Below, piece by piece: positions 1-9,831 of a stretch of DNA of 64,000 nt (its first letter is position 1; each line of letters opens with the position of its first letter). The position numbers and the translations under genes were made by a program. The DNA is from Sphingopyxis solisilvae (GTDB taxonomy: Bacteria; Pseudomonadota; Alphaproteobacteria; Sphingomonadales; Sphingomonadaceae): positions 1 to 64,000 of the forward strand of contig NZ_JADKYM010000005.1 in assembly GCF_015475875.1 (NCBI RefSeq), in the 5' to 3' direction. The notes beneath the pieces were generated by a model. The model made no database searches. It was not told the origin of the DNA and worked only from the letters and a program-made list of their open reading frames with translations.

Positions 1-1353
1 GACGTCGATCCGCCGCGGCCGGATCGCTGCCGCTTCGGCGGCACTCAGCCGCCGGACGCTGTTGAACATCGGATTGAACACCGCGCTGCCGCCGGCCTTG
101 GTCAAGGTGACGAAATGAAAGGCGCTGCTCCGCGAAAATTCATAGGCAAAAACCGTGACATCGACTTGTCCCGACTGGGTGGCGACGCGTGCCGTCGAAT
201 AGGACGCCGGCAATCCGTTCACCGTCGTGCGCTGGATCGCACTGGGGGTGATCGCGCTGTTCCCCGCAACCGCCTTGAACGCCGTGGCGATATAGGCATT
301 CATGTCGCCGTTGTAGGGTCCGGTCGTGAACTGCGCCTGCCCGCCATTGCCACTGACCGTGACCGCGGTCGTGCCGTTCTGCATGCCATATCCGCGCGGC
401 ACCTCGAACCGCAGCCGCAGGTCGGGGTGCAGGAACTGGTTGCCCTCGACCACGCCTTGCGCGGGATCGTCGCCGTATAGGACATTGTCGACGGCCGCCA
501 GAAAGGCGTCGGCGTTGCGGGCGCCGCCCGTACCACCGACGCGGCCGGCCAGCGTCTGGGCATTGCGGACGCGCGACGCCGGGTCGGGGTGGGTACTGGC
601 CCAGGCGGGGAGCGAGCGGGCATCGCCGCCCGAAAGCCGCGCGTCGAGACTCGTCTGATTGGCGAGGCTGGCGAGCATCGTCGACAGCGCCAGCGGGTCA
701 TAGCCCGCGCTGCGCAGATATTGCACGCCCAGCTGGTCGGCCTCCAGCTCCTGCCCGCGCGAGAAGCCCAGCGTCGCGAGCTGGGCCACCTGCATCGCAT
801 TGTTCTGGAGCAATCCACCAAGGCCGCCGATCACACCCCCGCCGTCACCGATCGCGCCGCCCAGCACCGCGCCCAGCAGGCCCAATAGCTGGTTGCGGGT
901 CGCGGCCGACTGGCGTTTTTTGCTGTGCTGGGCCGCGACATGCCCGACCTCGTGCCCCAGCACCCCGGCCAGCTCGGCCTCGTCGTTCATCAGCGCCATC
1001 AGCTGGCGGGTGACATAGACATAGCCGCCGGGGATCGCGAAGGCGTTATTGACGGGCGAATTCAGCAGGGTGACGGTAAAGTCGCTCGGGCTGCGCGACA
1101 GCCCCGATTGCACCGCGATATTCTGACCGACGCGATTGACGTAGCTCGCCTGCGGCCCGCTGTAGACGCCGCCGAATTCGGCCATCAATTGTGGATGCGC
1201 GTCGCTGCCCTGCTTACGGTCGGCGGCAGAAATGTTCGTCGCGGTCTTGATCGCCTTCAGCTGCGCGCCGGCGACACCAGTCACCGCCAGGCTGCCCAGC
1301 GCCGCGGTTGCGGCGAACAGCGTCGCCGCACCGTTCCTTGTCCATCGGGTCAT
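1..1353 (-). CDS. M48 family metalloprotease, C-terminus cut by window edge
   Basis: Reading from ATG at 1353, 451 codons run to base 1 with no stop, so the C-terminus lies outside the window. A signal peptide (hydrophobic stretch ending VTGVAGA, about residues 8-30) predicts export. The zinc motif HEVGH is clear, and the third ligand is probably the Glu in GQELEAD further on, so this is a Ste24/BepA-like M48 zinc endopeptidase. The family does periplasmic protein quality control, often at the outer membrane. After the peptidase domain there is a second region of over 150 residues ending RPRRIDV, probably the start of a C-terminal accessory domain. The specific substrate is unknown. Confidence 0.9.
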   Translation of the reverse strand, partial: MTRWTRNGAATLFAATAALGSLAVTGVAGAQLKAIKTATNISAADRKQGSDAHPQLMAEFGGVYSGPQASYVNRVGQNIAVQSGLSRSPSDFTVTLLNSPVNNAFAIPGGYVYVTRQLMALMNDEAELAGVLGHEVGHVAAQHSKKRQSAATRNQLLGLLGAVLGGAIGDGGGVIGGLGGLLQNNAMQVAQLATLGFSRGQELEADQLGVQYLRSAGYDPLALSTMLASLANQTSLDARLSGGDARSLPAWASTHPDPASRVRNAQTLAGRVGGTGGARNADAFLAAVDNVLYGDDPAQGVVEGNQFLHPDLRLRFEVPRGYGMQNGTTAVTVSGNGGQAQFTTGPYNGDMNAYIATAFKAVAGNSAITPSAIQRTTVNGLPASYSTARVATQSGQVDVTVFAYEFSRSSAFHFVTLTKAGGSAVFNPMFNSVRRLSAAEAAAIRPRRIDV

Positions 1354-1503
1354 CGGTCCAATCCTCCCCTGCTGCGCGTTCTTTCCGGCATATCGCCGAT
1401 CCATATTCAAGCAAGCCGTCGATGAACCGCCGCTGTCCGGCGCGCAACGGCTGACCGGTCGAAAACGCAATACCAATGGATCGGGTTCCGCGCGCCCTGC
1501 CGA

Positions 1504-2451
1504 TCAGGCGCGGCCCATCGCAAGAAATTTTTCCTCGCGAGCGGCCAGCACGGCATCGCGCGGCAGGCCCGAAAGGGCATCGAGTTCCTCCGCGATCGCG
1601 TCGCCGAGCGCCGCAATCGCCACCTCGGGCGCCCGATGCGCGCCGCCGACCGGTTCGGGAACGATCCGGTCGATGATCTTCATACCGAGCAGGTCCTGCG
1701 CCGACATCTTCATTGCCGCGGCGGCATCGGCCGCCTTGTCCGACGTGCGCCACAGGATCGACGCGCAGCCTTCGGGTGAAATCACCGAATAGACGGCATG
1801 TTCGAACATCAGCACACGGTTGGCGGCGGCGATCGCGATTGCGCCGCCCGACCCGCCTTCGCCGACGACCGCAGCCACCATCGGCACCCCCAGCGCGAGA
1901 CATTGTTCGGTCGATCGCGCGATCGCTTCGGCTTGGCCGCGCTCCTCGGCCTGAATGCCGGGAAAAGCGCCCGACGTATCGACCAGGCTGACCACCGGCA
2001 GGCCGAACCGGTCGGCCAGCTGCATCAGGCGGATCGCCTTGCGATAACCCTCCGGCTTCGCCATGCCGAAATTATGCTTCATCCGCGACGGGATATCGTC
2101 GCCCTTTTCATGGCCGATGACCATCACGCGGCGACCACGAAAGCGCGCTAGACCGCCCAAAATCGCTTGGTCGTCGCCGAAATTGCGGTCGCCTGCCAGC
2201 GGCATCCAGTCGTCGAACAGGCCCGCGACATAATGTTTGAAATGCGGTCGGTCGGGATGGCGCGCGACCTGCGTCTTTTGCCACGGCGACAGTTTGGAAT
2301 AGATGTCGCGGAGCAGTTTGGACGATTTGTCCTCGAGCCGCGCAATGTCATTGTCGATGTTCAGCGACGGATCGTCGCCCATTTCGCGCAGTTCGGCGAT
2401 TTGACGATCGAGCGCGGCGACCTGTTTTTCGAAGTCCAAAAAGGCTGTCAT
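1504..2451 (-). CDS. accA: Acetyl-CoA carboxylase carboxyltransferase subunit alpha
   Basis: 315 residues, the normal AccA length. With AccD it transfers carboxyl from carboxybiotin-BCCP to acetyl-CoA to make malonyl-CoA, the first committed step of fatty acid synthesis in the cytoplasm. The N-terminal helical part (DFEKQVAALDRQIAELRE) and the crotonase-fold core with VDTSGAFPG and GEGGSGGAIA are characteristic. It lies downstream of xerD on the same strand with only about 10 bases between, so co-transcription is likely. The order accA-xerD-aroK-aroB is common in alphaproteobacteria. Confidence 0.97.
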   Translation of the reverse strand: MTAFLDFEKQVAALDRQIAELREMGDDPSLNIDNDIARLEDKSSKLLRDIYSKLSPWQKTQVARHPDRPHFKHYVAGLFDDWMPLAGDRNFGDDQAILGGLARFRGRRVMVIGHEKGDDIPSRMKHNFGMAKPEGYRKAIRLMQLADRFGLPVVSLVDTSGAFPGIQAEERGQAEAIARSTEQCLALGVPMVAAVVGEGGSGGAIAIAAANRVLMFEHAVYSVISPEGCASILWRTSDKAADAAAAMKMSAQDLLGMKIIDRIVPEPVGGAHRAPEVAIAALGDAIAEELDALSGLPRDAVLAAREEKFLAMGRA

Positions 2452-2462
2452 GGTGAAGAGCG

Positions 2463-3374
2463 CTAGGACGATGGCGCAGGCGCGTCAACGTCCGCCATTC
2501 GCGCCAGCGGATGACGGCGATTGACCAGTTCGACGAGCCGCCGGCTGTCGACATGGGTATAGATTTCGGTGGTGGCGATGTCGGCGTGGCCCAGCATCAG
2601 CTGCAGCGCGCGCAGGTCGGCACCGCCTTCGAGCAGGTGAGTGGCAAAGGCATGGCGCAGCACGTGCGGACTGACCGCCGTCGGATCCACTCCCGCGCGC
2701 GCGGCAAGATCGCGAAGCATCTGGAACAGCCGCACGCGCGAAATATGGCTGCGGCCCGAAGGGAACAACCAGATCGCCCCTTCGGCAATCAACGGCATCC
2801 AGCGCGCCAGCACGCGCCGCGCCCGGTCGGAGAGCGGCACGAGCCGTTCCTTGTCGCCTTTGCCGCGGATGATGAGAAATTCATGCTCGCCCGCAATCGC
2901 GCGGCGGGGCAGCGACACCAGTTCGCTGGCGCGCAGCCCCGATCCGTAGAGCAGTTCGAGCAGCAGCAGCATCCGGACGGCCGCTGCGGGGGGCACTTCG
3001 CCCGCAGCCTCCTGTTCGGCCTGCGCGAACAGGTGTTCGACATGATCGTGCGTCAGGATGCGCGGCAGCGGCCGCCGGGTCGTTGGACGGGCAATATCGA
3101 GCGCCGGGTTGTCCGCCCGGTCGCCCTCATCGAGCAGAAACGCGTAAAATTGCCGCAATGCCGACAGTTTGCGCGCGGCGCTGCTGGTTGCAAGCGATTG
3201 ATAACCAGCCATCAATTGTCGCAGATCGGCAACGTCGGCGGCTTCGATCGCACCGTTCATGCTCGCCGCGGCCTGCTCCAGATCACGGCGATAGGCGGCG
3301 AGTGTATTGCGCGAAGCGCCGCGCTCGGCGGCCATCATCTCCAGGAAACGGTCGATCGCGGCGGCGTCGGTCAT
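2463..3374 (-). CDS. xerD: Tyrosine recombinase XerD-like
   Basis: Site-specific tyrosine recombinase of about 303 residues that with XerC resolves chromosome dimers at dif. All catalytic residues are present, counted from the ATG: Arg148 (GSGLRASE), Lys172 (RGKGDKER), His237 and Arg240 (HVLRH), His263 (LGHADI) and Tyr272 (EIYTHV). The N-terminal SAM-like core-binding domain covers about residues 5-90. A GTG six bases upstream (3380) is an alternative start. Assignment to XerD rather than XerC rests on the neighbourhood between accA and aroK, not on a decisive motif. No phage or integron genes are nearby. Confidence 0.9.
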   Translation of the reverse strand: MTDAAAIDRFLEMMAAERGASRNTLAAYRRDLEQAAASMNGAIEAADVADLRQLMAGYQSLATSSAARKLSALRQFYAFLLDEGDRADNPALDIARPTTRRPLPRILTHDHVEHLFAQAEQEAAGEVPPAAAVRMLLLLELLYGSGLRASELVSLPRRAIAGEHEFLIIRGKGDKERLVPLSDRARRVLARWMPLIAEGAIWLFPSGRSHISRVRLFQMLRDLAARAGVDPTAVSPHVLRHAFATHLLEGGADLRALQLMLGHADIATTEIYTHVDSRRLVELVNRRHPLARMADVDAPAPSS

Positions 3375-3398
3375 CGACACGCCGCCCGATCCGCGGGT

Positions 3399-5189
3399 TC
3401 AGACACGGACCAGCGCTTCCGCGGCGATCATGCGCGCCTCGGCGCCAAGGCCGACGTCGCGCAGCGCCCGGACGATGTAATAGAGGTGATAGGGCGGCAC
3501 ATCGTCCCAATCGCCCTGCATTCCCGTCGCGGCGAGCAGCGCGACCATTCCGGGCTCGCGCCGTTCGGCCGCGGCCATGATCGCGCGCGACCAGCGCGTC
3601 TGGCGGCCAAGGTCAATACCAAGGTCCCCCGCCACCGACGCGGCCGCGCCGCCATCGACGCGGCCCAGTCCCGCGAGACCGGCGAGCAGGAACTTCGTGC
3701 GCAGCCCGTCGGTGCTGTCGTCATTCCCCGCAAATTGCCCGATCGTGCCGGCGTTGATTCCGTTCAGCGAACGCGGCGATCCGACCGCCAGGACACCCCA
3801 GGCGCGGCTGCCGACATTCACCGTCGGCACCCATGCCATCGCATTGGTGTCAAAACCGCCGGCGAGCATCGACCCCATCAACTGCCAGGGATCGCTGCCG
3901 ACCCCGGTGCCCGGCGGCAAGGCCGCCGCGGCGCGCGCGGTCGATACCATCGCGGCGTAGCCGGATCCCGCCCCCCACAGCCGTTCCATGGCGGCATAAC
4001 GCGCCGCGCCATCGGCGGTACCGAACGCCGCGCGCAACTGCTCGGTCCGGGCCGTCAGATCCTCCGACGGTTCCTCCTCGGTCGCGGCGGCACTCAGCAG
4101 CGACACATAAGCTTCACTCGAAAGCACGCCGCGCGCCGCGGCGTCGGGCGCCGCGACGACCCGGTCCGCCATTTCCGTCATCGGCGCCAGAACGGTCCAC
4201 GCTTTTATACTGGCCGGGGCCGCAGCGCGCAACGGGTCGGGAATGGGCACCGCGGTCGCCGTCGCCATGCCGAAGCGCCAGCTGGTCAGTCGGCCGACAT
4301 TGTCCCACTCGATCGTCGTCGAGCGGCGCCCGCTTCCCGTCGCACCCAAGACCCGTTCGGCAAGCAAGATGTCGAAGTTGGCAATCTTGCCGCTCGATCG
4401 AACCCGCCCGATCGCCCAGCCCGCCGGGCCGGCCTCACCCGACAGGCCCGAACAGATGGCGGCCGCGAGCCGCCAGCTGTGCTCGTCGCCATGCGCGAGG
4501 CCCGCGGGCACATAGGGACACATGCCCGCCGGATCGGCATTGGCCAGATAGGTTTGCTGTGCGGTGGCGACGAGGCGCGGGGTGGCGCGGTCATAATCGA
4601 CCGACTGGACGATCCAGCGCGCGGCAATCGATTCGCCCATGCGCAGCAACAGCGCCGCGCGATCCGCGGCGAGGTCGGCGCCGTTGATCGTTTCGGGGGT
4701 ATCGACCGCCGACACCAGCGCCCGGCGCAGTAAGATATGCCCCCAGCGCGAGGCGAGCTGGCCATTCGTGCGCTGCATCAATGCCGCGGCATATTGGCCT
4801 CTGACGCCAAAGGCGTCGGGCGCCAACCCGCCGGTTTCGGGGGTCAGCGGGCCGATGCGCGTCAGCAGCCGCCGGGCGCCGGGCGGCAGATCATATTTCA
4901 GCGTCCCCGGTTCTTCGGCTTCGCCCTCCTCGCCGGTTTCGGTATCGGCAGCGACCGGGGCGGGCGTGTCCGCCGTGCCGACCGTGGGGGTCACGGGCGG
5001 CGGGCTGGCGCCGTTCTTCGGTGCCGCGGGCGACGTTGGTGCCGGCGTCGGACGCGGGGCGGGCGTTTCCGCCGGGTTGCCGAAACCTTCAGGCAGCAGC
5101 GATTCCTGTGCCAGCACCGGCCAAACCAGCGCCGCGGCCAGTGCCGAGCCCGACAAGCCCAGCGTCAACGTGAACAATTTTTTCGTCAT
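3399..5189 (-). CDS. Secreted protein of unknown function, Pro-rich linker
   Basis: 596 residues. The N-terminus ([20 protein letters not shown], then cleavage near VLAQ) is a Sec signal peptide, so the protein is periplasmic or surface-attached. Residues of about 30-95 are a Pro/Ala/Thr-rich linker ([16 protein letters not shown]). The remaining 500 residues are Ala/Leu-rich and look helical, possibly repeat-like, but no family signature was recognised. It starts divergently from aroK with about 127 bases between and ends 24 bases before the xerD ATG on the same strand, so it probably leads the transcript into xerD and accA. Function is not assigned. Confidence 0.8.
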   Translation of the reverse strand: MTKKLFTLTLGLSGSALAAALVWPVLAQESLLPEGFGNPAETPAPRPTPAPTSPAAPKNGASPPPVTPTVGTADTPAPVAADTETGEEGEAEEPGTLKYDLPPGARRLLTRIGPLTPETGGLAPDAFGVRGQYAAALMQRTNGQLASRWGHILLRRALVSAVDTPETINGADLAADRAALLLRMGESIAARWIVQSVDYDRATPRLVATAQQTYLANADPAGMCPYVPAGLAHGDEHSWRLAAAICSGLSGEAGPAGWAIGRVRSSGKIANFDILLAERVLGATGSGRRSTTIEWDNVGRLTSWRFGMATATAVPIPDPLRAAAPASIKAWTVLAPMTEMADRVVAAPDAAARGVLSSEAYVSLLSAAATEEEPSEDLTARTEQLRAAFGTADGAARYAAMERLWGAGSGYAAMVSTARAAAALPPGTGVGSDPWQLMGSMLAGGFDTNAMAWVPTVNVGSRAWGVLAVGSPRSLNGINAGTIGQFAGNDDSTDGLRTKFLLAGLAGLGRVDGGAAASVAGDLGIDLGRQTRWSRAIMAAAERREPGMVALLAATGMQGDWDDVPPYHLYYIVRALRDVGLGAEARMIAAEALVRV

Positions 5190-5316
5190 ACCGCCGCGCT
5201 TTCGGCAATCTTGTCGGCCACGTCCACCTCTAAACTACCTGTCCGGCGCGCCGCATGATCGGCTGACGGCGAAAACCATTGTCCCCTGCGACCCCGGCGG
5301 TATAGCCGCGCGCACG

Positions 5317-5892
5317 ATGTCGCGAAACCCGAAAAGCCCTGCGCCGAAACGCGGCAGCCCCGTCGCTCCGGGTGTGCGCGACCGGTCGATCGTGCTGGTC
5401 GGGCTGATGGGGTCGGGCAAGTCCACGGTCGGCCGGCGGCTCGCGCAGCGGCTCGGCATGCGCTTCGCCGATGCCGATGACGAGATCGAGCGCGCCGCCG
5501 GGATGACTATCGCCGATATTTTCGATCGGTTCGGCGAGGCGCATTTTCGCGATGGCGAGCGCCGCGTGATCGCGCGCCTGCTCGGCGGCAAGCCGATGGT
5601 GCTCGCAACCGGCGGCGGCGCCTTCATCAATCCGGAAACGCGCGCGCTGATCCTGAAAGACAGCCTTTGCATCTGGCTCGACGCCGATATCCCGACGCTC
5701 GTCGAACGCGTTGCGCGCCGCAGCCACCGACCGCTGCTCAAGGACCGCGACGCGGGCGAAGTGCTGCGTGAACTGGCGGCGGTGCGCAATCCCGTCTATG
5801 CCGAAGCGCATCTGCGCGTCAGTTCGGCGAGCACGCCGCACGAACAGACCGTGCGCGCAATCTTGGAGGCACTCGCGACATGGAAAAGCTGA
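5317..5892 (+). CDS. aroK: Shikimate kinase
   Basis: 191 residues from ATG 5317. It phosphorylates shikimate with ATP in the chorismate pathway. The P-loop GLMGSGKST, the shikimate-binding DADDEIER region, ATGGGAF and the lid-region RSHRPLL are all visible. The N-terminal 24 residues are a basic, Pro-rich extension before the core; it is common in alphaproteobacterial AroK. The reading frame stays open far upstream, but that stretch is antisense to the divergent secreted protein, so the ATG at 5317 is preferred. The gene overlaps aroB by 13 bases, giving translational coupling of two steps of one pathway. Confidence 0.95.
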   Translation: MSRNPKSPAPKRGSPVAPGVRDRSIVLVGLMGSGKSTVGRRLAQRLGMRFADADDEIERAAGMTIADIFDRFGEAHFRDGERRVIARLLGGKPMVLATGGGAFINPETRALILKDSLCIWLDADIPTLVERVARRSHRPLLKDRDAGEVLRELAAVRNPVYAEAHLRVSSASTPHEQTVRAILEALATWKS

Positions 5893-6986
5893 CCGTCGAG
5901 CTCGGCGCCCGCAGCTATCCCATCCTGATCGGCGACGGGCTGATCCGCGAGATCGGCGCCCATGTCGCGCCGCTCCTGAAACGTCCGCGCACGATGATCG
6001 TCACCGACTCCCATGTCGCCGACCATTATCTCGCCGCGCTCGGCACCGCGCTGGCGATGGAGAATATCTCTTTCTCCTCCTTCGTCCTCGACGCGGGCGA
6101 AGCGACGAAAAGCTGGGCGGGGCTCGCGCGCCTCACCGAATGGCTGATCGGCGAAGGCATCGAACGCAGCGACCATGTCATCGCGCTTGGCGGCGGCGTG
6201 ATCGGCGATCTCGTTGGCTTTGCGTGCAGCATCGTCAAGCGCGGCTGTTCCTTCATCCAGGTGCCGACGACGTTGCTTGCGCAAGTCGACAGCAGCGTCG
6301 GCGGCAAGACCGCGATCAACACCCCCGCGGGCAAAAACCTGATCGGCGCCTTTCACCAGCCGGCGATGGTCGTGATCGACCCGACGACGCTCGAAACGCT
6401 GCCGCGTCGCGAACTCGGCGCGGGTTATGCCGAAGTCGTCAAATATGGGCTGATCGACGACGCCGATTTCTTCGCCTGGTGCGAGGCGAATGGCGCCGCG
6501 TTGCTCGCGGGCGACAGCGCCGCGCGCGCCCATGCGATCGGGCACAGCGTTGCCGCCAAGGCGCGGATCGTCGCCGCCGACGAGCGCGAGACGCAGGATA
6601 TTCGCGCCTTGCTCAACCTCGGCCACAGCTTCGGCCACGCGCTCGAGGCCGAAACCGGCTATTCGGACCGGCTGCTCCATGGCGAGGCGGTTGCCGCGGG
6701 CATGGTGCTGGCGCACCAGTTCTCGGCCGCGAACGGCCTCTGCCCCTTCGCCGACGCCGCGCGTGTGCGCGACCATCTGGCGAGCGTCGGCCTGCCGCAC
6801 AGCCTGACCAGCGCGGGCATCAATACGGGCGGCGCCGAGCTTGCGGCGCATATGGCGCACGACAAGAAGGTGCGCGGCGGCAAGCTGCCGCTCATCCTGT
6901 CGCGCGGCATCGGGCAGAGCTTCGTCACCGACGAATATGGCCTCGACGCGGTTGCCGCCTTTCTCGACGGGCAGCGCGGCGCTTAG
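5880..6986 (+). CDS. aroB: 3-dehydroquinate synthase
   Basis: 368 residues. It converts DAHP to 3-dehydroquinate using NAD+ and a divalent metal, the second step of the shikimate pathway. Recognisable motifs are the glycine-rich [32 protein letters not shown] and the metal ligand region GHSFGHALE. It is coupled to aroK by a 13-base overlap. Its stop codon overlaps the stop of the convergent Kef-type antiporter gene (6983-6986), leaving no room for an intergenic terminator. Confidence 0.97.
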   Translation: MEKLTVELGARSYPILIGDGLIREIGAHVAPLLKRPRTMIVTDSHVADHYLAALGTALAMENISFSSFVLDAGEATKSWAGLARLTEWLIGEGIERSDHVIALGGGVIGDLVGFACSIVKRGCSFIQVPTTLLAQVDSSVGGKTAINTPAGKNLIGAFHQPAMVVIDPTTLETLPRRELGAGYAEVVKYGLIDDADFFAWCEANGAALLAGDSAARAHAIGHSVAAKARIVAADERETQDIRALLNLGHSFGHALEAETGYSDRLLHGEAVAAGMVLAHQFSAANGLCPFADAARVRDHLASVGLPHSLTSAGINTGGAELAAHMAHDKKVRGGKLPLILSRGIGQSFVTDEYGLDAVAAFLDGQRGA

Positions 6987-8857
6987 GCTGGCGCCGTATC
7001 CTCGTCGCGCGCTGCCTTCGCCGCGCGGCGGCGCTGGCGGAAGGTTTCGATCACGCTGTCGGCTTCGCGCCCGCCGCCGGGCTTGAAGCGATGATCCATG
7101 CCCGCGGTCAGGTCGCCTTCGTCGATCTGCGCCGCCAGCCGCGTTTCGTCGAGCTGGCGGAAGGCCGCCTCGACATCCTCGATCTCGCGCGGGTCGACAT
7201 CCAGTTCCTCGAGCGCTTTGAGGCCAAGCGCCACCGAACTTTCGAACACCTCGCGCACCGCAGCGGATACGCCAACGCCGTCGATCGCGATCAACTGGCG
7301 GCGGTCGAACACGCGCGCCAGCACCCGTGCCTGTGGAAAGGCTTCGACGATCGGGCGCAGGGTTGACGCGTCAAACGCCGCGTCGTCGATGCAATAGATG
7401 ATCAGTTTCGCATCGTCGGCGCCTGCCCGCCGCAGCAGGTCGAGCCGCAAGCCGTCGCCATAATATACTTTTGTGTCGAACCGCCCCGACCGCTCGATCT
7501 GGCTCGGCTTTTTGTCGATCAGGGTCACGGAGCAATCGACGGCATGGAGCATTTGCGCCACGGTCTGCCCGAAGCGGCCATAACCGATAACCAGCGCCGA
7601 TCCGCGCGGTGCGTGCTCGGGACCGTCCATGTCGGCACCGTCGCGATCGGGCGCAAATTCCAGATTGCGGGCGAACAGCATCAGGAAGGGGGTCGAAATC
7701 ATCGACAGCGTCACGACCGCACTGAACAGGCTCGCCGCGTCCGGCGCAATGAGCAGCGCCTGCTGCGCTTGGGTGAACAGCAGGAATCCGAATTCGCCGC
7801 CCTGGCTGAGCAGCAGGCCCAAGCCGAGCGCGGTTTTCCACGATTTGCCGAACGCGCGAACCAGCAGCGTCAGCACGGTGAGCTTGACGACGACCAGCGC
7901 CGCGGCAAGCCCGACGACGCGCAGCGGGTCGGCGAGCACGACATTGACGTCCAGCACCATGCCAACCGCCAGGAAAAACAGCCCGAGCAGGATCAGGCGA
8001 AACGGTTCGACATCGGCTTCGATTTCGTGCCGGTAGGGCGAGTCGGCAAGCATCACCCCGGCGATGAAGGCGCCCAGCGCGGTCGAGAGGTGCAGGCTGT
8101 GCATCAGTGCCGCGCTCGCCAGCACCGCGAGCAGGCCGACGACGACGAACAATTCGCGTTCGCCATAGCGGCCAATCAGCCGGAGCAGCGGATTGAGGAT
8201 GAACCGCCCCGCAAGCACGAGCCCGATGATCGCGGCGACCGTGTACAGCGCCAGCATCCAGCCCGGCGGTGCCGAGGGGTCGGCGGGTGCGCGCGACATG
8301 ACGGCGATGATCGTGATCATCGGCACAATCGCCAGATCCTGGAACAACAGGACCGAGAACGCCTTTTCGCCAAAGGGCGAGTTGATCCGCCCCGAATTTT
8401 TGAGGCCGGGCAGAATCTGCGCCGTCGAAGACAGCGCCAGCGGCAGGCCGAGCGCCAGTGCTGCCTGCCAGCTGAAACCCAGCGTCAGAAAGATCAGGGC
8501 GGAAAGGATCAATCCGGTGATTGCGACCTGGGTAAAGCCAAGGCCGAAGATCGCTCGCCGCATGTTCCACAAGCGACGGGGATGCAATTCGAGCCCGACC
8601 AGAAACAGCAGGAAAGCAATGCCAATCTCGGCAAACGCGAGCTTCGACTCGCCGCCGCCGACAAGCCCGAACCCATAGGGACCGACCAGCGAGCCCGCGA
8701 TCAGGTAGCCGAGCACTGCTCCCAGACCGAGGCGGCGGAAGAACAGAACGAACAGCGTCGCAACGCCCAGGAGGATCGCGCCCTCGATCAGCGCCGTGTC
8801 GGTCGCTTGTTCAGCGGCCTTTTCGGCGGCAACCACGGACAGCGCAAACAGGTTCAT
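6983..8857 (-). CDS. CPA2-family cation/proton antiporter with TrkA-N domain (KefB/KefC type)
   Basis: 624 residues. The first roughly 400 form a polytopic Na+/H+ exchanger domain (12 or so membrane spans, for example LGYLIAGSLVGPYGFG and FLLFLVGLELHPRRLW). After that comes a cytoplasmic Rossmann TrkA-N domain (ALVIGYGRFGQTVAQML, about residues 420-540) that binds nucleotide or glutathione conjugates in the family. It is expected in the inner membrane as a potassium efflux system. Its ATG overlaps the stop of the scaffold-protein gene by four bases (ATGA), making it the last gene of the radA-cvpA-scaffold run. KefB versus KefC cannot be decided from the sequence. Confidence 0.92.
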   Translation of the reverse strand: MNLFALSVVAAEKAAEQATDTALIEGAILLGVATLFVLFFRRLGLGAVLGYLIAGSLVGPYGFGLVGGGESKLAFAEIGIAFLLFLVGLELHPRRLWNMRRAIFGLGFTQVAITGLILSALIFLTLGFSWQAALALGLPLALSSTAQILPGLKNSGRINSPFGEKAFSVLLFQDLAIVPMITIIAVMSRAPADPSAPPGWMLALYTVAAIIGLVLAGRFILNPLLRLIGRYGERELFVVVGLLAVLASAALMHSLHLSTALGAFIAGVMLADSPYRHEIEADVEPFRLILLGLFFLAVGMVLDVNVVLADPLRVVGLAAALVVVKLTVLTLLVRAFGKSWKTALGLGLLLSQGGEFGFLLFTQAQQALLIAPDAASLFSAVVTLSMISTPFLMLFARNLEFAPDRDGADMDGPEHAPRGSALVIGYGRFGQTVAQMLHAVDCSVTLIDKKPSQIERSGRFDTKVYYGDGLRLDLLRRAGADDAKLIIYCIDDAAFDASTLRPIVEAFPQARVLARVFDRRQLIAIDGVGVSAAVREVFESSVALGLKALEELDVDPREIEDVEAAFRQLDETRLAAQIDEGDLTAGMDHRFKPGGGREADSVIETFRQRRRAAKAARDEDTAPA

Positions 8858-9282
8858 GCCGCAGCAACCCGAGATTCGAGCGCGGCAATTGCGGCATCGA
8901 ACGGCAGCAAGATGGCGCCGTGCCGCGCCGGATAGTCGCGCGCCGGGGCAAGCAGATCAAAACCGGGCCAGTCGGGCGCCTCGCCGTCACCGGCAAACCA
9001 GCCGGCAATCGCATTGCGCGCGCCGCGGATGTCGTCGAGCGAACGGCCGCGCGCGTGCCGCGCGAGCAGGGTGGCGGCTGCCTGCCCCAGTGCGCAGGCT
9101 TCGACGTGCATTCCGACCTCGGTCACCCGCCCGGCAGCATCGGCGTCGAGATCGAGCAGGATGCGGCTGCCGCACAGTGGTGCCCGCACGCTCGCATGAA
9201 ATCGCGCCTCGGGGCGCGGCAGATGCTCCGCCGTCGCCACCGCCAGCGCCAAGATGTCGCGGTTGTAAAGCGGCGCGCTCAT
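8854..9282 (-). CDS. Iron-sulfur cluster assembly scaffold protein (NifU/SufU N-terminal-like)
   Basis: 142 residues from the ATG at 9282, chosen because it gives a four-base ATGA overlap with the cvpA stop and removes a poor N-terminal extension. The start (MSAPLYNRDILALA) and the paired cysteines in VRAPLCGSRI and HVEACALGQAAA resemble the SufU/NifU scaffold fold. The usual third cysteine motif is not obvious, so cluster-building activity is unproven. It lies between cvpA and the Kef antiporter with overlaps on both sides. Confidence 0.75.
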   Translation of the reverse strand: MSAPLYNRDILALAVATAEHLPRPEARFHASVRAPLCGSRILLDLDADAAGRVTEVGMHVEACALGQAAATLLARHARGRSLDDIRGARNAIAGWFAGDGEAPDWPGFDLLAPARDYPARHGAILLPFDAAIAALESRVAAA

Positions 9283-9821
9283 CGCGCCGGAGCGTCGGCT
9301 TTGGCCTCGGCCTCGCGCGCCTGGGCGCGGCGGTCGGCGATCACCTGGCTCAACGCCTTGCTGGTGGCATTCAGCGCGGGATAGGTGCGGCTGTCGGTCA
9401 TCCACGCCGGACGCTGGGCGTTGCCATAGCCGATATCGTACAAGAGCGTGATCGCCATAAAGCCGATCGCGGCGATCATCAGCCCCTTCACCGCGCCGAA
9501 CCCGGCGCCCAGTCCGCGGTCAAACCCGCCGACGAGCGAAGCGCGGCTGCGCTGCCCCATCGCGCGCGACCCCCATTTGGCAAAAGCGAAAACGCCCCCA
9601 AACAGCAGCACGAACGCCAACATCGCCGCGCCGCCTTCGGTCCCTACCCACCCTGTCAGCAGATCGGTGACCGCCGGATGAAAGAAGCGGACCGCCGCGA
9701 TCGCCAGCACCCAGGCGAGCAGCGTCGTCACCTCCTGCACCAGGCCGCGCGAAAAACCGAGCACCGCGCTGCCGCCGACGAGCGTCAGTACGAGGATATC
9801 CAGAGCTGTCAGACTTCCCAT
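9279..9821 (-). CDS. cvpA: CvpA family membrane protein
   Basis: 180 residues with about four membrane spans: ALDILVLTLVGGSAVLGF, LLAWVLAIAAVRFF, MLAFVLLFGGVFAF and GLMIAAIGFMAITLL. The motif GFSRGLVQEV near residue 23 and the GGFDRGLGAGFGAVKG segment are CvpA hallmarks. In E. coli the protein is needed for colicin V secretion and bile resistance; the molecular job is unclear. It starts 11 bases after the radA stop and overlaps the scaffold gene, so it is read from the radA promoter. A charged Ala/Glu-rich tail follows the last span. Confidence 0.9.
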   Translation of the reverse strand: MGSLTALDILVLTLVGGSAVLGFSRGLVQEVTTLLAWVLAIAAVRFFHPAVTDLLTGWVGTEGGAAMLAFVLLFGGVFAFAKWGSRAMGQRSRASLVGGFDRGLGAGFGAVKGLMIAAIGFMAITLLYDIGYGNAQRPAWMTDSRTYPALNATSKALSQVIADRRAQAREAEAKADAPAR

Positions 9822-9831
9822 TCTGGGGTGG

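Noticed and set aside
2511..4733. 740-codon open frame opposite xerD and the secreted protein
   Set aside because: Crosses two real genes on the other strand and has no protein signature.
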